A stretch of 58,650 nucleotides of DNA from an uncultured Bacteroidales bacterium (GCA_902760865.1 CACWID010000018.1:1-58650), one strand, 5' to 3'. Shown: positions 40,710 through 50,991, counted from the stretch's first letter. The notes: generated from the sequence alone by a model not told the origin. Translations and numbers: made by a program.

Positions 40710-41624
40710 ATGAGAAGAAATATATTTATCATGGCATCTGCTTTGCTCTGGGCCCTCGCCAGCCAAGGGCAAATCCTCAATGTCACATCCATCCAGCCGC
40801 TCAACATCCCTGCCAATGGTGACGCCGTCATGCAGGCCGTTGCCATCAGTCCCCAGGGCGACTATATGCTGTTGTCCACCGACACCAAGCGCGGATTGGT
40901 GAAGTGGGACCTCACCACGTCAACAGCGACGACGCTCACTGATGCCGAGGGGTGCGGCAGCGACGTGCGCATCAGCGACGACGGCAGCCAGGTCGTGTAT
41001 GACGAGGCGTCTTTCAAGAACAAGCGCCGCCATCATTCCATCAAGGCCATCGACATGACCACGGGCAAGAAGAAGACCCTTGTCAAGACCACTCGCAACC
41101 TGCAGGGCTTTGACATCCAGGGCAATAACGTGATGACGTCAACCGACGGCACTATGCGCCGCCATTCGCTCGTCAAGAATGCCGCCCTGCCGCAGCGGGC
41201 CACCCTCACGCATCATCACCTCAAACTCTATGTAACCCGTAACGGAGTGACCTCGTTGCTCGCCCCCAATGGCGATAATGAGCGCTACATCTGGTCCTCG
41301 CTCTCACCCGACGGCGAGCGCGTACTCTACTATGCCAGCGGCCATGGCGCATTTGTCTGCGACCTGGATGGCAGTCATCTCATCAGTCTGGGAGATATCA
41401 CTTATCCCAAGTGGTGGGACGACAATACCGTCATCGGCACCGTCGAGGAGGACAACGAATATTCTATCATCACCTCGACGATCGTGGCATGTACACTCGA
41501 CGGCCACATGCAGACGCTCACCGGACCCGATATCATTGCCACATCGCCCCTTCCCTGCGCTCAATCGGGAAAGATTGCCTTCTCGACTCCTGACGGCCAA
41601 ATTTACCTCATGCTCGTTGAATAA
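40710..41624 (+). CDS. Exported TolB/WD40-like beta-propeller protein (304 aa)
   Basis: A signal peptide ends near ASQG. The mature part repeats blades of the TolB/PD40 kind: VAISPQGDYMLLSTD, VRISDDGSQVVYDE, WSSLSPDGERVLYYAS, each followed by a short strand set. No enzyme motif is seen, so it probably binds protein or glycan in the periplasm. It follows the amidase by 70 nt, with a strong hairpin in between that may separate or regulate it. A short hairpin CACGGT (41635-41640) and ACCGTG (41647-41652) follows the stop. Confidence 0.75.
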   Translation: MRRNIFIMASALLWALASQGQILNVTSIQPLNIPANGDAVMQAVAISPQGDYMLLSTDTKRGLVKWDLTTSTATTLTDAEGCGSDVRISDDGSQVVYDEASFKNKRRHHSIKAIDMTTGKKKTLVKTTRNLQGFDIQGNNVMTSTDGTMRRHSLVKNAALPQRATLTHHHLKLYVTRNGVTSLLAPNGDNERYIWSSLSPDGERVLYYASGHGAFVCDLDGSHLISLGDITYPKWWDDNTVIGTVEEDNEYSIITSTIVACTLDGHMQTLTGPDIIATSPLPCAQSGKIAFSTPDGQIYLMLVE

Positions 41625-41634
41625 CGTGCGATAA

Positions 41635-41652
41635 CACGGTTATATTACCGTG
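41635..41652 (+). terminator. Short hairpin after the propeller gene
   Basis: CACGGT and ACCGTG with a 6-nt loop, 10 nt past the stop, no clear T-run; weak terminator candidate. Confidence 0.35.
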
Positions 41653-41714
41653 CTGCAATGATGACAAGTTGCAGGCCATCAGAATACTCTGGTGTAGTAT
41701 ATATATACACAACG

Positions 41715-41774
41715 ATTTACGCGATTTTAACGTTTTGGCTTCATCTGTCAAGCCGCCGTTAAAACCGCGTAAAT
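41715..41774. repeat. Long inverted repeat between convergent genes
   Basis: Arms ATTTACGCGATTTTAACG (41715-41732) and CGTTAAAACCGCGTAAAT (41757-41774) pair over 18 bp with one G-T; an inner GGCTT/AAGCC stem extends the structure. It lies between the convergent propeller and SIMPL genes and may be a bidirectional terminator or a REP-like repeat. Confidence 0.75.
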
Positions 41775-41797
41775 TGTAGTTGAGAGTGAGCAGAAAG

Positions 41798-42502
41798 TTA
41801 GTTCTTGAGCGAGTAGGTTATGGTGGTTACCACGCGCACCTTCTTGATCCAGGGGGTGTACTCGTCACGGTTTTCGATAGAGAACTGGCCCTGGTCTGCA
41901 CTGACAATCTTGTCCAGCTTGCTGTGTGAGTTCTCGGCAAACTGCTTGGCGGTCACCTCAGCATTCTCGATAGCCTCCTGCATCATCTTGGGTTTCATCT
42001 CCCTGAAGGCCACAAACTCATACTGTACCTGGTTATCGTAGCTGTCGCCAGCGATGGCCACGCCCTCTCGAAGGAGGTCTCCCTGCTTGGCAATGAGCTT
42101 GCGCACCTGCTCCACATTCTTGCTGGTAACAGTGACCACCGAGGTGACGATGTAGCGGTAGGCCCTGTTGCCAGTATCATACTCACGGGCGGTGAGGTCG
42201 GCAACCTGGGGAGCGCCAATGCTGATTTCGTCTTCCTTGACGCCACCCTTGATCAAGAAGGCCTTGATCTTTCCCTGGGTGGATGCAATGCGGTCATACA
42301 ATCCCGGAAGGTCGTTACCCACCTCCTTTGACACGATGGGCCATGTCACCTTGTCGGCCTGTACCTCTTGCTCGGCAAGACCCTTGACACTGACCTTACG
42401 GTCCTTGCTTGCAAAGTCATCAATACCAGCCTTGATGAACCAGCCCAGACAGAATACGCTCAGGGCGATGAGGGCTGCGGCGATAATCGATTTCTCTTTC
42501 AT
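41798..42502 (-). CDS. SIMPL-domain (DUF541) protein (234 aa)
   Basis: One N-terminal membrane segment or signal anchor ([19 protein letters not shown]) is followed by a DUF541/SIMPL domain: [35 protein letters not shown], and the C-terminal [19 protein letters not shown]. Such proteins are periplasmic or membrane-anchored and linked to oxidative-stress tolerance (YggE group), but no activity is defined. It lies downstream of rsgA on the same strand after 124 nt. No strong promoter consensus is visible. Confidence 0.88.
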   Translation of the reverse strand: MKEKSIIAAALIALSVFCLGWFIKAGIDDFASKDRKVSVKGLAEQEVQADKVTWPIVSKEVGNDLPGLYDRIASTQGKIKAFLIKGGVKEDEISIGAPQVADLTAREYDTGNRAYRYIVTSVVTVTSKNVEQVRKLIAKQGDLLREGVAIAGDSYDNQVQYEFVAFREMKPKMMQEAIENAEVTAKQFAENSHSKLDKIVSADQGQFSIENRDEYTPWIKKVRVVTTITYSLKN

Positions 42503-42626
42503 AATCGTAGAGTTGCATTAGTTGTTTAATGTAGTTACCTAAAACATTTTCGCATACATTAACTGCAAAAAGCGAGCCATATTGTGCAAATGAAGAAAAA
42601 AAATTACTTTCTTCGTTATTTTTATG

Positions 42627-43562
42627 TCAATAGGGTTTTCGGTACTTGTTGTCGGGGTCCTCTTCAAGAATGCTGAGGTAGCTGGTGAAGCGCGAGGCGG
42701 CGATGTCACCGCGCTCCACAGCGTCGAGCACGGCACAGCCTGGTTCATGGGTGTGGGTACAGTTGCCGAAACGGCAGTCGGCTGCCACAGCGAAGATCTC
42801 GGGGAAGTAGTGAGCCACCTCGGCCCGTTCAAAGTCGATGGTGCCGAAGGCCTTGACGCCCGGGGTGTCGATGACCGCTCCGCCACCGGGCAGGTCGAGC
42901 AACTCGCTGAAAGTGGTCGTGTGCATGCCCTTGTGATGGGTATGGCTCACGTCGCCCACCCTGACCTGTGCATCAGGCACCAGCAGGTTGATGATTGAGG
43001 ACTTGCCCACACCACTATTGCCCGAGAGCAATGACATCTTGCCCGCAAGCACCTCTCTCAAGGAATCGGTTCCCTCGCCCGTAGCCGCCGACATCGTGAT
43101 GACAGTGTACCCGATGCGCTCATACATCGCTCTGAGTTCGTCCAGCTGGCTACGCCACTCCTCAGTGTCCAAGAGGTCAATCTTGTTGAAGGCGAGGACG
43201 GCAGGCACCTGATAGGCCTCGGCGGTGGCCAGGAAACGGTCGATGAATGTCGTACTCGTCTCCGGATTGGTCAAGGTGGCGACCAGCACGGCCTGGTCAA
43301 GATTAGCAGCAATGATCTGGAACTCCTTCGACAGGTTGCTAGCACGACGGATGATGTAATTGCGACGGGGCTCAATGTCACTGACGACAGGGGCGTCATC
43401 ACCCTTGTCCTCTACCTGGACGATATCTCCCACAGCGACGGGGTTGGTACATCTCATGCCCTTAAGGCGCAGCACGCCGCGCATCTTGCAATTCACCGTG
43501 TTGCCGCTATCGAGGCGGACGGTGACCCAACTTCCGGTATTTTTTATTACGAGTCCTTTCAT
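42627..43562 (-). CDS. rsgA: Ribosome small-subunit maturation GTPase RsgA (311 aa)
   Basis: The N-terminal OB fold (about 1-75) is followed by a circularly permuted GTPase: G4 FNKIDLL precedes G1 SGNSGVGKSSI and G3 IDTPGVKAFG. The C-terminal zinc motif is CRFGNCTHTHEPGC. It assists late 30S assembly and release of factors in a GTP-dependent way. The start is taken at the ATG 43562 (MKGLVIKNTGSW); an upstream in-frame TTG is less likely. The symporter gene ends 49 nt upstream, separated by a short perfect hairpin (GCTGAGGC/GCCTCAGC near 43582-43600). Confidence 0.95.
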   Translation of the reverse strand: MKGLVIKNTGSWVTVRLDSGNTVNCKMRGVLRLKGMRCTNPVAVGDIVQVEDKGDDAPVVSDIEPRRNYIIRRASNLSKEFQIIAANLDQAVLVATLTNPETSTTFIDRFLATAEAYQVPAVLAFNKIDLLDTEEWRSQLDELRAMYERIGYTVITMSAATGEGTDSLREVLAGKMSLLSGNSGVGKSSIINLLVPDAQVRVGDVSHTHHKGMHTTTFSELLDLPGGGAVIDTPGVKAFGTIDFERAEVAHYFPEIFAVAADCRFGNCTHTHEPGCAVLDAVERGDIAASRFTSYLSILEEDPDNKYRKPY

Positions 43563-43610
43563 TATTATCAATTGTTTAGTGGCTGAGGCTGAGCCTCAGC
43601 ACGGTGGACT

Positions 43611-45023
43611 TTATTCCCAGGCTTCCAGTTCATCGGCAATCTCGGGGAGGTCGCTACGGTGGAAGACGGGGCTCTTGATGCCCTTGCGGCGCTGGTCACG
43701 GTAGTTTTTCAGCAACTTGAAGGCATATTTACAGAGGAACGTCAGCGCAATCAGGTTGCACAGGGTGACGAGCGCCATGAAGAGGTCGCCCAGGTTCCAG
43801 ACAAACTCAAAACTTGCCACAGCACCCAGGAAAACGAAGGCGCCACCCGAGAGAATGCGGAAGACCGTGAGCACCCACTTTTTGTCTGTCAAAAAGCGGA
43901 TATTGGCCTCACCATAGTAATAGTTGCCGATAATGCTGCTGAAGGCAAACAGGAAAAGGGCGATAGCCACGAATATCGTTCCCCAGCTGCCCACCTGCGT
44001 CTCCAGCGAGGCCTGTGTGAGCTGGATGCCCTCGAGCCCCTTGGTGTCATACAGGTCGCTGACCAGCACCATGAATGCGGTACAACTGCACACGAGCAGG
44101 GTGTCGGTAAACACGCCGAGGGCCTGGATGAGGCCCTGCTTGACCGGGTGCGATACATCGGCTGTGGCTGCCACATTGGGAGCGCTACCCTCACCGGCCT
44201 CGTTGCTGAACAGTCCGCGCTTGATGCCGACCATGATGGTCATGCCCAGGCCTCCGCCTGCGACCTGCTCAAAGCCAAAGGCATTCTCTACAATCAACCG
44301 CAGCACATGAGGCACCATGTTGATGTTAATGATGACGACATACAGAGCAAGGACGAAATAACCGATGGCCATAATCGGCACCATGACACTGCTCACATGG
44401 GCAATGCGCCGAATGCCGCCAAAGGCGATGAACAGTGCAATGGCTGTGATGATGCAGCCCACTACCAGCGGATCAAAGCCGAAGGCCTTGTTCAATGCAC
44501 CACAGATGGCGTTGCTCTGGATAGAATTATAGGAGAGACCGAAAGTGAGCGTGATGAGCACGGCAAACAAGCCCGCCATCCACTTGCTATGGAGACCACG
44601 ACTGATGTAATAGGCCGGGCCGCCGATGAACGACTCACTGGACGGGCGCTTGAACAACTGGGCCAGCGTTGCCTCGACAAAGGCGGTTGCCGAGCCGAAG
44701 AGCGCAATCAGCCACATCCAGAACACTGCTCCGGGGCCGCCCACGGCGATGGCCGTTGCCACTCCGGCCAAGTTGCCGGTGCCCACACGCGTCGCCATCG
44801 AAACGGCAAAAGCCTGGAACGAGGAAATGTGCTTTTTGCCACTCTTCGACGAGGAGTCCACGAGCTGGCGGAACATGTCGCCTATCATCGTGAACTGCAC
44901 AAAGCCGGTGCGTATCGTGAAATACAATCCGCAAAAAATCAAGGCACCTATCAGCAGATAGGCCCACAGGGCATCGTTTATCGATGTGATGACAGCATTA
45001 AGCGTATCGAGGTTAAGCGTCAT
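43611..45023 (-). CDS. Alanine/glycine:sodium symporter, AGCS family (470 aa)
   Basis: About 11 membrane segments in the LeuT-like fold. Family motifs: FQAFAVSMATRVGTGNLAGVA near the N-terminus, GGPGAVFWMW, GGPAYYISRGL, and the conserved GIKRGLFSNEAGEGSAPNVAA. It imports small neutral amino acids driven by sodium at the inner membrane. The family length is 450-490 aa, so it is complete. It has its own upstream region facing the GH2 gene; a near-consensus TACCTTTA occurs at 45048-45055 on the minus strand. Confidence 0.93.
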   Translation of the reverse strand: MTLNLDTLNAVITSINDALWAYLLIGALIFCGLYFTIRTGFVQFTMIGDMFRQLVDSSSKSGKKHISSFQAFAVSMATRVGTGNLAGVATAIAVGGPGAVFWMWLIALFGSATAFVEATLAQLFKRPSSESFIGGPAYYISRGLHSKWMAGLFAVLITLTFGLSYNSIQSNAICGALNKAFGFDPLVVGCIITAIALFIAFGGIRRIAHVSSVMVPIMAIGYFVLALYVVIININMVPHVLRLIVENAFGFEQVAGGGLGMTIMVGIKRGLFSNEAGEGSAPNVAATADVSHPVKQGLIQALGVFTDTLLVCSCTAFMVLVSDLYDTKGLEGIQLTQASLETQVGSWGTIFVAIALFLFAFSSIIGNYYYGEANIRFLTDKKWVLTVFRILSGGAFVFLGAVASFEFVWNLGDLFMALVTLCNLIALTFLCKYAFKLLKNYRDQRRKGIKSPVFHRSDLPEIADELEAWE

Positions 45024-45108
45024 ATCTTGTTATTCGAAATTTGACCCTAAAGGTACTGCTTTTTCACGAATCTGGTACAATTATAGGCCAAAATTGAGCA
45101 GGAATTAG

Positions 45109-45116
45109 TATATTTG
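45109..45116 (+). promoter_or_regulatory. Putative -7 element (TATATTTG) of the GH2-GH3 operon
   Basis: TATATTTG, 21 nt before the ATG at 45137; the -33 position lacks a good TTTG. Confidence 0.45.
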
Positions 45117-45136
45117 CCGATTAAACGAGATTTATC

Positions 45137-48100
45137 ATGAACAAGAAATTACTTTTTATGCATGTGTTGCCAATACTGGCCTTTATCGCCGGTGCTCAAG
45201 TGATGAACCGCCCCATCGGGCAGTACCCAGGCAATCCCAGCGAATACTATGGGCCGCAACTGGTTCAGGACAACGGCCACGGTTATCGTAACGTGGCTCT
45301 CCACCGCACTGTCTATCAATCCTCATCATGGGATTTTAACTTGACGTCACATTTGCTCACCGATGGCATTTCTGACAAGGTATCACCCGCGTGGCTCAAT
45401 GTCACCACGCCCGAAGGGCCGTTGCCGCCCCACAAGCGCGAGGCCTGCATCGACGGCAACGAGTGGACCAGCAACATCCTGATGGGTGGGAACACCTGGC
45501 TGCAATATGACTGGGAGGGCATGGCCATCGACATCAACGAGGTGGAGATGATATGCAGCATGGCCTACCGAGAGGAGGCGCCGAAGGGATTCAAAATCAG
45601 ACTGCTCACGTCCACAGACGGCAAGAAGTGGAAAGTAGCTGACGAATGGGCTGGCGATGACCTGCCGGGCAAGGCTTCGCACTCTCGTGCTCATAGCGAC
45701 CCCAACAAGAATACCGGCGACGACCTATTGCCCACGCGCAACATCGACCACACCTTCCACGTCACGGGGAAAGCCTTCTCACACATGAAACTGGAGATGG
45801 CCACACCGTCGGCGGCGCATTGGACCATCACAGAATTGAAGATGCGGAAAGACGGGAAACGGGCCAAGGGCATTCTGCCTGCAGAACAGTTCGCGAGCGC
45901 CTGGCGCAGCCTGGGCACTGAAAACGAATGGGTCACCGTTGATTTGGGGGCAAATGCAAATATTCAAGGCATCTCTCTTTATTGGATCAACAATCCATCA
46001 AGTGGTAACATCCAAGTGAGTGAAGACAATCAGAATTGGAAAACGATATGCGCACTTTCTAAAAAACTTCCCAAGAATAAAGAAGAGCAGATAACTTTAG
46101 GGGGTGTGACGGGAAGATTCGTTCGCATCAACATGACAGAGCCCAACAAAAACGGCCAGCCCTTCAGCATGCGTGAGATAAAGATTGAAGGCACAGGTGG
46201 CACGCTGGCTTCCTATCATCAAGCCGGCGGTTGGCAGGACGGAAAGTGGCTGTTGAACGGCGGTGACTGGCGACTGACACGGGCCTCACATCCCGAGGCC
46301 GAGCCTCTTGTGGCTACGGTACCCGCCACTGTGCTGTCGAGTTTTGTCAACGCCGGTGCGTTGCCCGACATGAACCACGATGATAACCTGATGCTATCGT
46401 CGGAGTCATTCTTTGACGGGGATTTTCTCTACAAGCGGTCGTTTGACTTGCCTCGTGAGATGCAGGGCAAGCGCGTATTCCTCAACTTTGACGGTATCAA
46501 CTGGAAAGCCGTCGTCACGCTCAACGGCACCGAAGTGGGCCGCATCGATGGCGCATTCAAGCGTGGTGTATTTGACATCACGCCCTATCTCAAGCCCTCC
46601 GGCAACGAGTTGCAGGTACTTATCATTGCCAATGCCAATCCTGGCGGTGTGAAAGTCAAGACCGAAAAGAATACCGACTTCAACGGCGGCATCCTCGGAG
46701 CCGACAATCCCACGTTCCATGCCACCATCGGCTGGGATTGGATTTCGACCATCCGCGGTCGAGATATCGGCATCTGGGACGACGTCTATCTCACCGCCTC
46801 GGGCGACGTGACCGTGAGCGACCCTGTGGTAACCACCGTCCTTGGTGAGAGCGACACCCTTGCCACCATGACTCCGGCCGTGATGCTGACCAACCACAGT
46901 GACCGACCTGTGTCGGGCACGCTTCATGGCCATATCGGGGAAATCTGCTTTGACAAGCAAGTTACCCTGGCTTCGGGAGAGACGATTGAGGCCTCATTCA
47001 GCCCGAATGAGTTCCCGCAGCTCAAGAACCAGCGCATGCGCCTGTGGTGGCCCAACGGCTATGGCGAGCCCTATCTGTATGACGCTAGTTTCTCATTCAC
47101 GATCGATGGCGTGCAATGCGATGCCGTGAACTACAAAGCCGGTATCCACGAGATGAAGACTGTGGATAAGGACACCAAACTGCGGATTTATATCAACAAC
47201 CGACGCCTGATACCGCTGGGCGGCAACTGGGCCTTCAGCGAGAACAACCTGAACTACCGCGGCCGCGAGTTTGACGCTGCCGTGCGTCACCATCGCGAAA
47301 TGAACTACAACATGATACGCAACTGGGTGGGCATGACCGGTGACAAGGAATTCTATGAGGCCTGTGACCGCTACGGCATCATGGTATGGCAGGACTTCTG
47401 GCTGGCGAACCCGGCCGACGGTCCCGACCCCGACGACGAGGCAATGTTCATGGACAATGCCCGTGACTTTGTACTGAAAATCCGCAACCACCCCAGCATC
47501 GGCATCTATTGCGGACGCAACGAGGGTTACCCGCCCAAGACGCTGGACGACGGTCTGCGCAACGCTGTGGCAACGCTCAATCCCGGACTTGACTACATCT
47601 CCAGTTCGGCAGATGACGGCGTGAGCGGCCACGGCCCCTATTGGGCGATAAGCGCCAAGGAGTATTTCGAGAAACAGACGGGCAAACTGCACACCGAGCG
47701 CGGCATGCCCAACGTGATGACCTATGAGGGGCTGAGCCGCACGCTCGACGCCGAGCACATGTGGCCGCAGAACCTCTATTGGGGCCGCCATGACTATACG
47801 ATGGAGGGCGCCCAGCGCGGTGCATCGTTCAACCAACTGATTGCCGACAACTTCGGGGAAGCCACCTCAGCCGAGGAATTCTGCAATTGGGCACAGTGGA
47901 TCAACTACGAAGGTTACCGTGCCATGTACGAGAGCGGCAGCAAGGACCGCATGGGCCTGCTCATCTGGATGAGCCACCCCTGCTGGCCCTCGATGGTATG
48001 GCAGACCTACGACTACTACCTGGAGCCGACAGCGGCCTACTTCGGTGTGAAGCACGCCTGCGAACCGCTACACGTGCAGTGGAATCCCGTGACGAACTTC

Positions 48101-48643
48101 GTCGAAGTGGTCAATCGCTCGGCAGGTCGTCAGCAAGGCACCGTCAAGGCATCTATCATCGATTTGAACGGCAACACTTTATGGGAGAGTCAGCAGGCCT
48201 ATGACATCAACGAGGACATGACCATCGACAAGATGCAGGTAGTAGTGCCTCAAGAGATTGCAGGAGCCTATTTCCTGCGCCTGACCTTGACCAACGACCG
48301 AGGCCAGATGGTTTCCCAGAACGACTATGTGAACACCACCGTCGAGAACGACCGCACGTCGCTGCACGACATGCGACAAGCCCAGGTGAGCGTCAAGGCC
48401 AGCGGTAAGAGCATTACATTAACCAATACCGGCAAAGTGCCCGCCGTGATGCTGCGCCTGAACCTCAAGGGCGATGACGGCGAGCAGATTCTGCCCGTCA
48501 TCTATAGCGACAATTACCTGCACCTGATGCCGGGCGAGAGCCGTACCATTGACGTGGAATGGAAAGCCGAGGATGCCCGTGGCTGCCAGCCCATCATGGA
48601 AATCAGTGGCATGAACATAACAAACACAACGATTAAATTATGA
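45137..48643 (+). CDS. Glycoside hydrolase family 2 enzyme with two N-terminal discoidin-like modules (1168 aa)
   Basis: A signal peptide (1-20) precedes two F5/8 type C-like modules (about 45-235 and 250-350), then the GH2 sugar-binding domain (about 370-560), an Ig domain and a TIM barrel. Barrel motifs include YNMIRNWVGM, GIMVWQDFW, and CGRNEGY whose Glu796 fits the acid/base; Glu854 in LHTERGMPNV fits the nucleophile. The C-terminal DYYLEPTAAYFGVKHACEP resembles exo-beta-D-glucosaminidases and beta-mannosidases, so either activity is possible. DNA of the second module (about 45940-46140) is clearly AT-richer than the rest. The stop overlaps the GH3 start by 4 nt. Confidence 0.9.
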   Translation: MNKKLLFMHVLPILAFIAGAQVMNRPIGQYPGNPSEYYGPQLVQDNGHGYRNVALHRTVYQSSSWDFNLTSHLLTDGISDKVSPAWLNVTTPEGPLPPHKREACIDGNEWTSNILMGGNTWLQYDWEGMAIDINEVEMICSMAYREEAPKGFKIRLLTSTDGKKWKVADEWAGDDLPGKASHSRAHSDPNKNTGDDLLPTRNIDHTFHVTGKAFSHMKLEMATPSAAHWTITELKMRKDGKRAKGILPAEQFASAWRSLGTENEWVTVDLGANANIQGISLYWINNPSSGNIQVSEDNQNWKTICALSKKLPKNKEEQITLGGVTGRFVRINMTEPNKNGQPFSMREIKIEGTGGTLASYHQAGGWQDGKWLLNGGDWRLTRASHPEAEPLVATVPATVLSSFVNAGALPDMNHDDNLMLSSESFFDGDFLYKRSFDLPREMQGKRVFLNFDGINWKAVVTLNGTEVGRIDGAFKRGVFDITPYLKPSGNELQVLIIANANPGGVKVKTEKNTDFNGGILGADNPTFHATIGWDWISTIRGRDIGIWDDVYLTASGDVTVSDPVVTTVLGESDTLATMTPAVMLTNHSDRPVSGTLHGHIGEICFDKQVTLASGETIEASFSPNEFPQLKNQRMRLWWPNGYGEPYLYDASFSFTIDGVQCDAVNYKAGIHEMKTVDKDTKLRIYINNRRLIPLGGNWAFSENNLNYRGREFDAAVRHHREMNYNMIRNWVGMTGDKEFYEACDRYGIMVWQDFWLANPADGPDPDDEAMFMDNARDFVLKIRNHPSIGIYCGRNEGYPPKTLDDGLRNAVATLNPGLDYISSSADDGVSGHGPYWAISAKEYFEKQTGKLHTERGMPNVMTYEGLSRTLDAEHMWPQNLYWGRHDYTMEGAQRGASFNQLIADNFGEATSAEEFCNWAQWINYEGYRAMYESGSKDRMGLLIWMSHPCWPSMVWQTYDYYLEPTAAYFGVKHACEPLHVQWNPVTNFVEVVNRSAGRQQGTVKASIIDLNGNTLWESQQAYDINEDMTIDKMQVVVPQEIAGAYFLRLTLTNDRGQMVSQNDYVNTTVENDRTSLHDMRQAQVSVKASGKSITLTNTGKVPAVMLRLNLKGDDGEQILPVIYSDNYLHLMPGESRTIDVEWKAEDARGCQPIMEISGMNITNTTIKL

Positions 48644-50958
48644 TGAAACGACTCCTCATATCGGGACTGTTGCTATTGTCGTTGACAATGGCAGCAAAAA
48701 CCAAATATCCATATCAGGATGCAAAATTGCCCACCTCAGAGCGCGTCCAGGACCTGCTTTCGCGCATGACCATTGAGGAAAAAGTCGGGCAACTGGTGTG
48801 CCTCATGGGTTGGGACTCCTACGTGAGAAACGGCAATAAGGTGACCGAGAGCGAGAAATTCCGCCATGAGATAGACAGCCTGCACGTGGGCATGTATTGG
48901 GCGGTTTTCCGTGCCGATCCATGGACACAGAAGACACTTGACAACGGCCTGAATCCCGCTCTGGCCGCCGAAGCGGCCAATGCCATGCAGCGCTATGCCA
49001 TCGAGCATTCACGCCTGGGGATTCCCGTCTTCCTGGCCGAAGAGGCGCCCCACGGCCACATGGCCATCGGGGCAACATCATTCCCGACTGGATTGGGTAT
49101 GGCCGCAACCTGGAACCCGCAGCTGATGGAGCAAGCAGGAGCGGTTATCAGCAAGGAAATCAGGCTGCAGGGTGGTCACATTAGCTATGGGCCCGTACTG
49201 GACCTGTCCCGTGAGCCCCGCTGGTCGCGCGTCGAGGAGACGATGGGCGAAGATCCCGAACTGAGCGGCGAAATGGGTGCTGCGATGGTACGCGGACTGG
49301 GAGGAGGGAACTTGAGTCTGCCCTACTCGACCATTGCTACCTTGAAACACTTTATTGCCTATGGCACTACCGAGGGCGGCCAGAACGGAGCCCGCAGCAT
49401 CGTGGGGCCCAGGGAACTGAAACAGGTGTTCCTGCCTCCTTTCAGGCGCGTCATTGATGCCGGGGCATTGTCGGTGATGACTTCCTACAACTCACTCGAC
49501 GGCGTGCCCTGCACAGCCAATCGGCATCTGCTCACTGATGTATTGTGTGGTGAGTGGGACTTCAACGGTTTTGTCGTCAGTGACCTATTCAGCATCGACG
49601 GCATCAGGGGCACCCACCACACCGCAGCCAATAATCAGGATGCTGCCATCCAAGCACTGCTGGCCGGTGTTGATGTGGACTTGGGCGGTAATTGCTATGC
49701 CAGACTTGTCGATGCCGTATTGCAAGGCAAGGTGAGTGAAGAGGCCGTCAATACAGCCGTGAAGCGGGTACTGCGGTTGAAGTTCGAGATGGGACTGTTT
49801 GATAATCCTTATGTCACTGCTAAGACGGCACAAAAGGAAGTCCATACCGCGGCCGCCGTGGCCACCGCTCGGCAAACGGCCCTGGAGTCCATTACTCTGC
49901 TCAAGAACGACGGCACCCTGCCGCTGAACAAAGACATCAAGGTTGCTGTTGTCGGCCCCAATGCCGATAACGTCTATAACATGCTGGGCGACTACACCGC
50001 GCCTCAGGCCGACGGTAAAGTGGTTACTGTCTATAACGGAATCAAAGAGATGATCGGCGAGGCCCAATGCGTCTATGCCAAGGGTTGCGCCGTGCGCGAC
50101 ACGATGGACTGCGACATTCCTGCAGCCATCCAGGCGGCCATGCAGGCCGATGTGGTGGTTGCCGTGGTGGGCGGCTCATCGGCAAGGGATTTCAAGACAT
50201 CCTACGAGGACACGGGTGCCGCAACTGCCGACCAAGAGTTCGTCAGCGACATGGAATGCGGCGAGGGCTTTGACCGTGCCACGCTGGACCTGCTGGGTCG
50301 CCAGATGGAATTGCTTGAAGCATTGAAGAATACAGGCAAGCCACTCGTGGTCGTCTATATCGAGGGACGCCCGCTCAACAAAAACTGGGCCGATGAAAAC
50401 GCCAACGCCCTGCTCACCGCCTACTACCCCGGAGAGCAAGGCGGTAACGCCATTGCCGATGTGCTGTTCGGCGAGTATAACCCTGCCGGCAGACTGCCCG
50501 TGAGCGTACCGCGCCATGTGGGCCAGTTGCCCGTGTATTATAACAAGCCCCTTCCTGTTGCTCACAACTATGTCGAGATGACTGCACAGCCGCTCTACCC
50601 CTTCGGCTACGGCCTGAGTTACACCACGTTTGAGTACAGCGACCTCACGATATCGGGACATAACATCACATTCAAGCTGACCAACACAGGCAGCTGCAAG
50701 GGCGACGAAGTCGTGCAACTCTATCTGCATCAGGACCGGCCGTCGGTCGTGCAACCTGAGCGCCAATTGAAGGCCTTCAAGCGCATCACGCTCGAGCCCG
50801 GCGAGACCCGTCAAGTGACCCTTGACCTTGAAGATGCTGACTTTGCCATTGTCAATGCCGACATGGAATGGTCCGTGGAATCCGGCACCTATCAAATCCT
50901 TATTGGATCATCGAGCAACGACATCCGCCTGAAAGGGACAATTACCATTCCCGATTGA
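48640..50958 (+). CDS. Beta-glucosidase/xylosidase, glycoside hydrolase family 3 (772 aa)
   Basis: A signal peptide ends near MAAK. The N-terminal barrel has VGQLVCLMGWDS, IPVFLAEEAPHGHMAIGAT, GPVLDLSREPRWSRVEETMGEDP and TLKHFIAYGTTEGG; the nucleophile is Asp315 in GFVVSDLF. The alpha/beta sandwich (about 400-620) and a fibronectin III-like domain (about 670-770, YPFGYGLSYTTFEYS) complete the standard periplasmic layout. It removes terminal beta-linked glucose or xylose from oligosaccharides. Translationally coupled to the GH2 gene (4-nt overlap), so both likely act on the same glycan. Confidence 0.94.
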   Translation: MMKRLLISGLLLLSLTMAAKTKYPYQDAKLPTSERVQDLLSRMTIEEKVGQLVCLMGWDSYVRNGNKVTESEKFRHEIDSLHVGMYWAVFRADPWTQKTLDNGLNPALAAEAANAMQRYAIEHSRLGIPVFLAEEAPHGHMAIGATSFPTGLGMAATWNPQLMEQAGAVISKEIRLQGGHISYGPVLDLSREPRWSRVEETMGEDPELSGEMGAAMVRGLGGGNLSLPYSTIATLKHFIAYGTTEGGQNGARSIVGPRELKQVFLPPFRRVIDAGALSVMTSYNSLDGVPCTANRHLLTDVLCGEWDFNGFVVSDLFSIDGIRGTHHTAANNQDAAIQALLAGVDVDLGGNCYARLVDAVLQGKVSEEAVNTAVKRVLRLKFEMGLFDNPYVTAKTAQKEVHTAAAVATARQTALESITLLKNDGTLPLNKDIKVAVVGPNADNVYNMLGDYTAPQADGKVVTVYNGIKEMIGEAQCVYAKGCAVRDTMDCDIPAAIQAAMQADVVVAVVGGSSARDFKTSYEDTGAATADQEFVSDMECGEGFDRATLDLLGRQMELLEALKNTGKPLVVVYIEGRPLNKNWADENANALLTAYYPGEQGGNAIADVLFGEYNPAGRLPVSVPRHVGQLPVYYNKPLPVAHNYVEMTAQPLYPFGYGLSYTTFEYSDLTISGHNITFKLTNTGSCKGDEVVQLYLHQDRPSVVQPERQLKAFKRITLEPGETRQVTLDLEDADFAIVNADMEWSVESGTYQILIGSSSNDIRLKGTITIPD

Positions 50959-50991
50959 GCATTCAACGAACTATAAACTCTAGAAATAATC

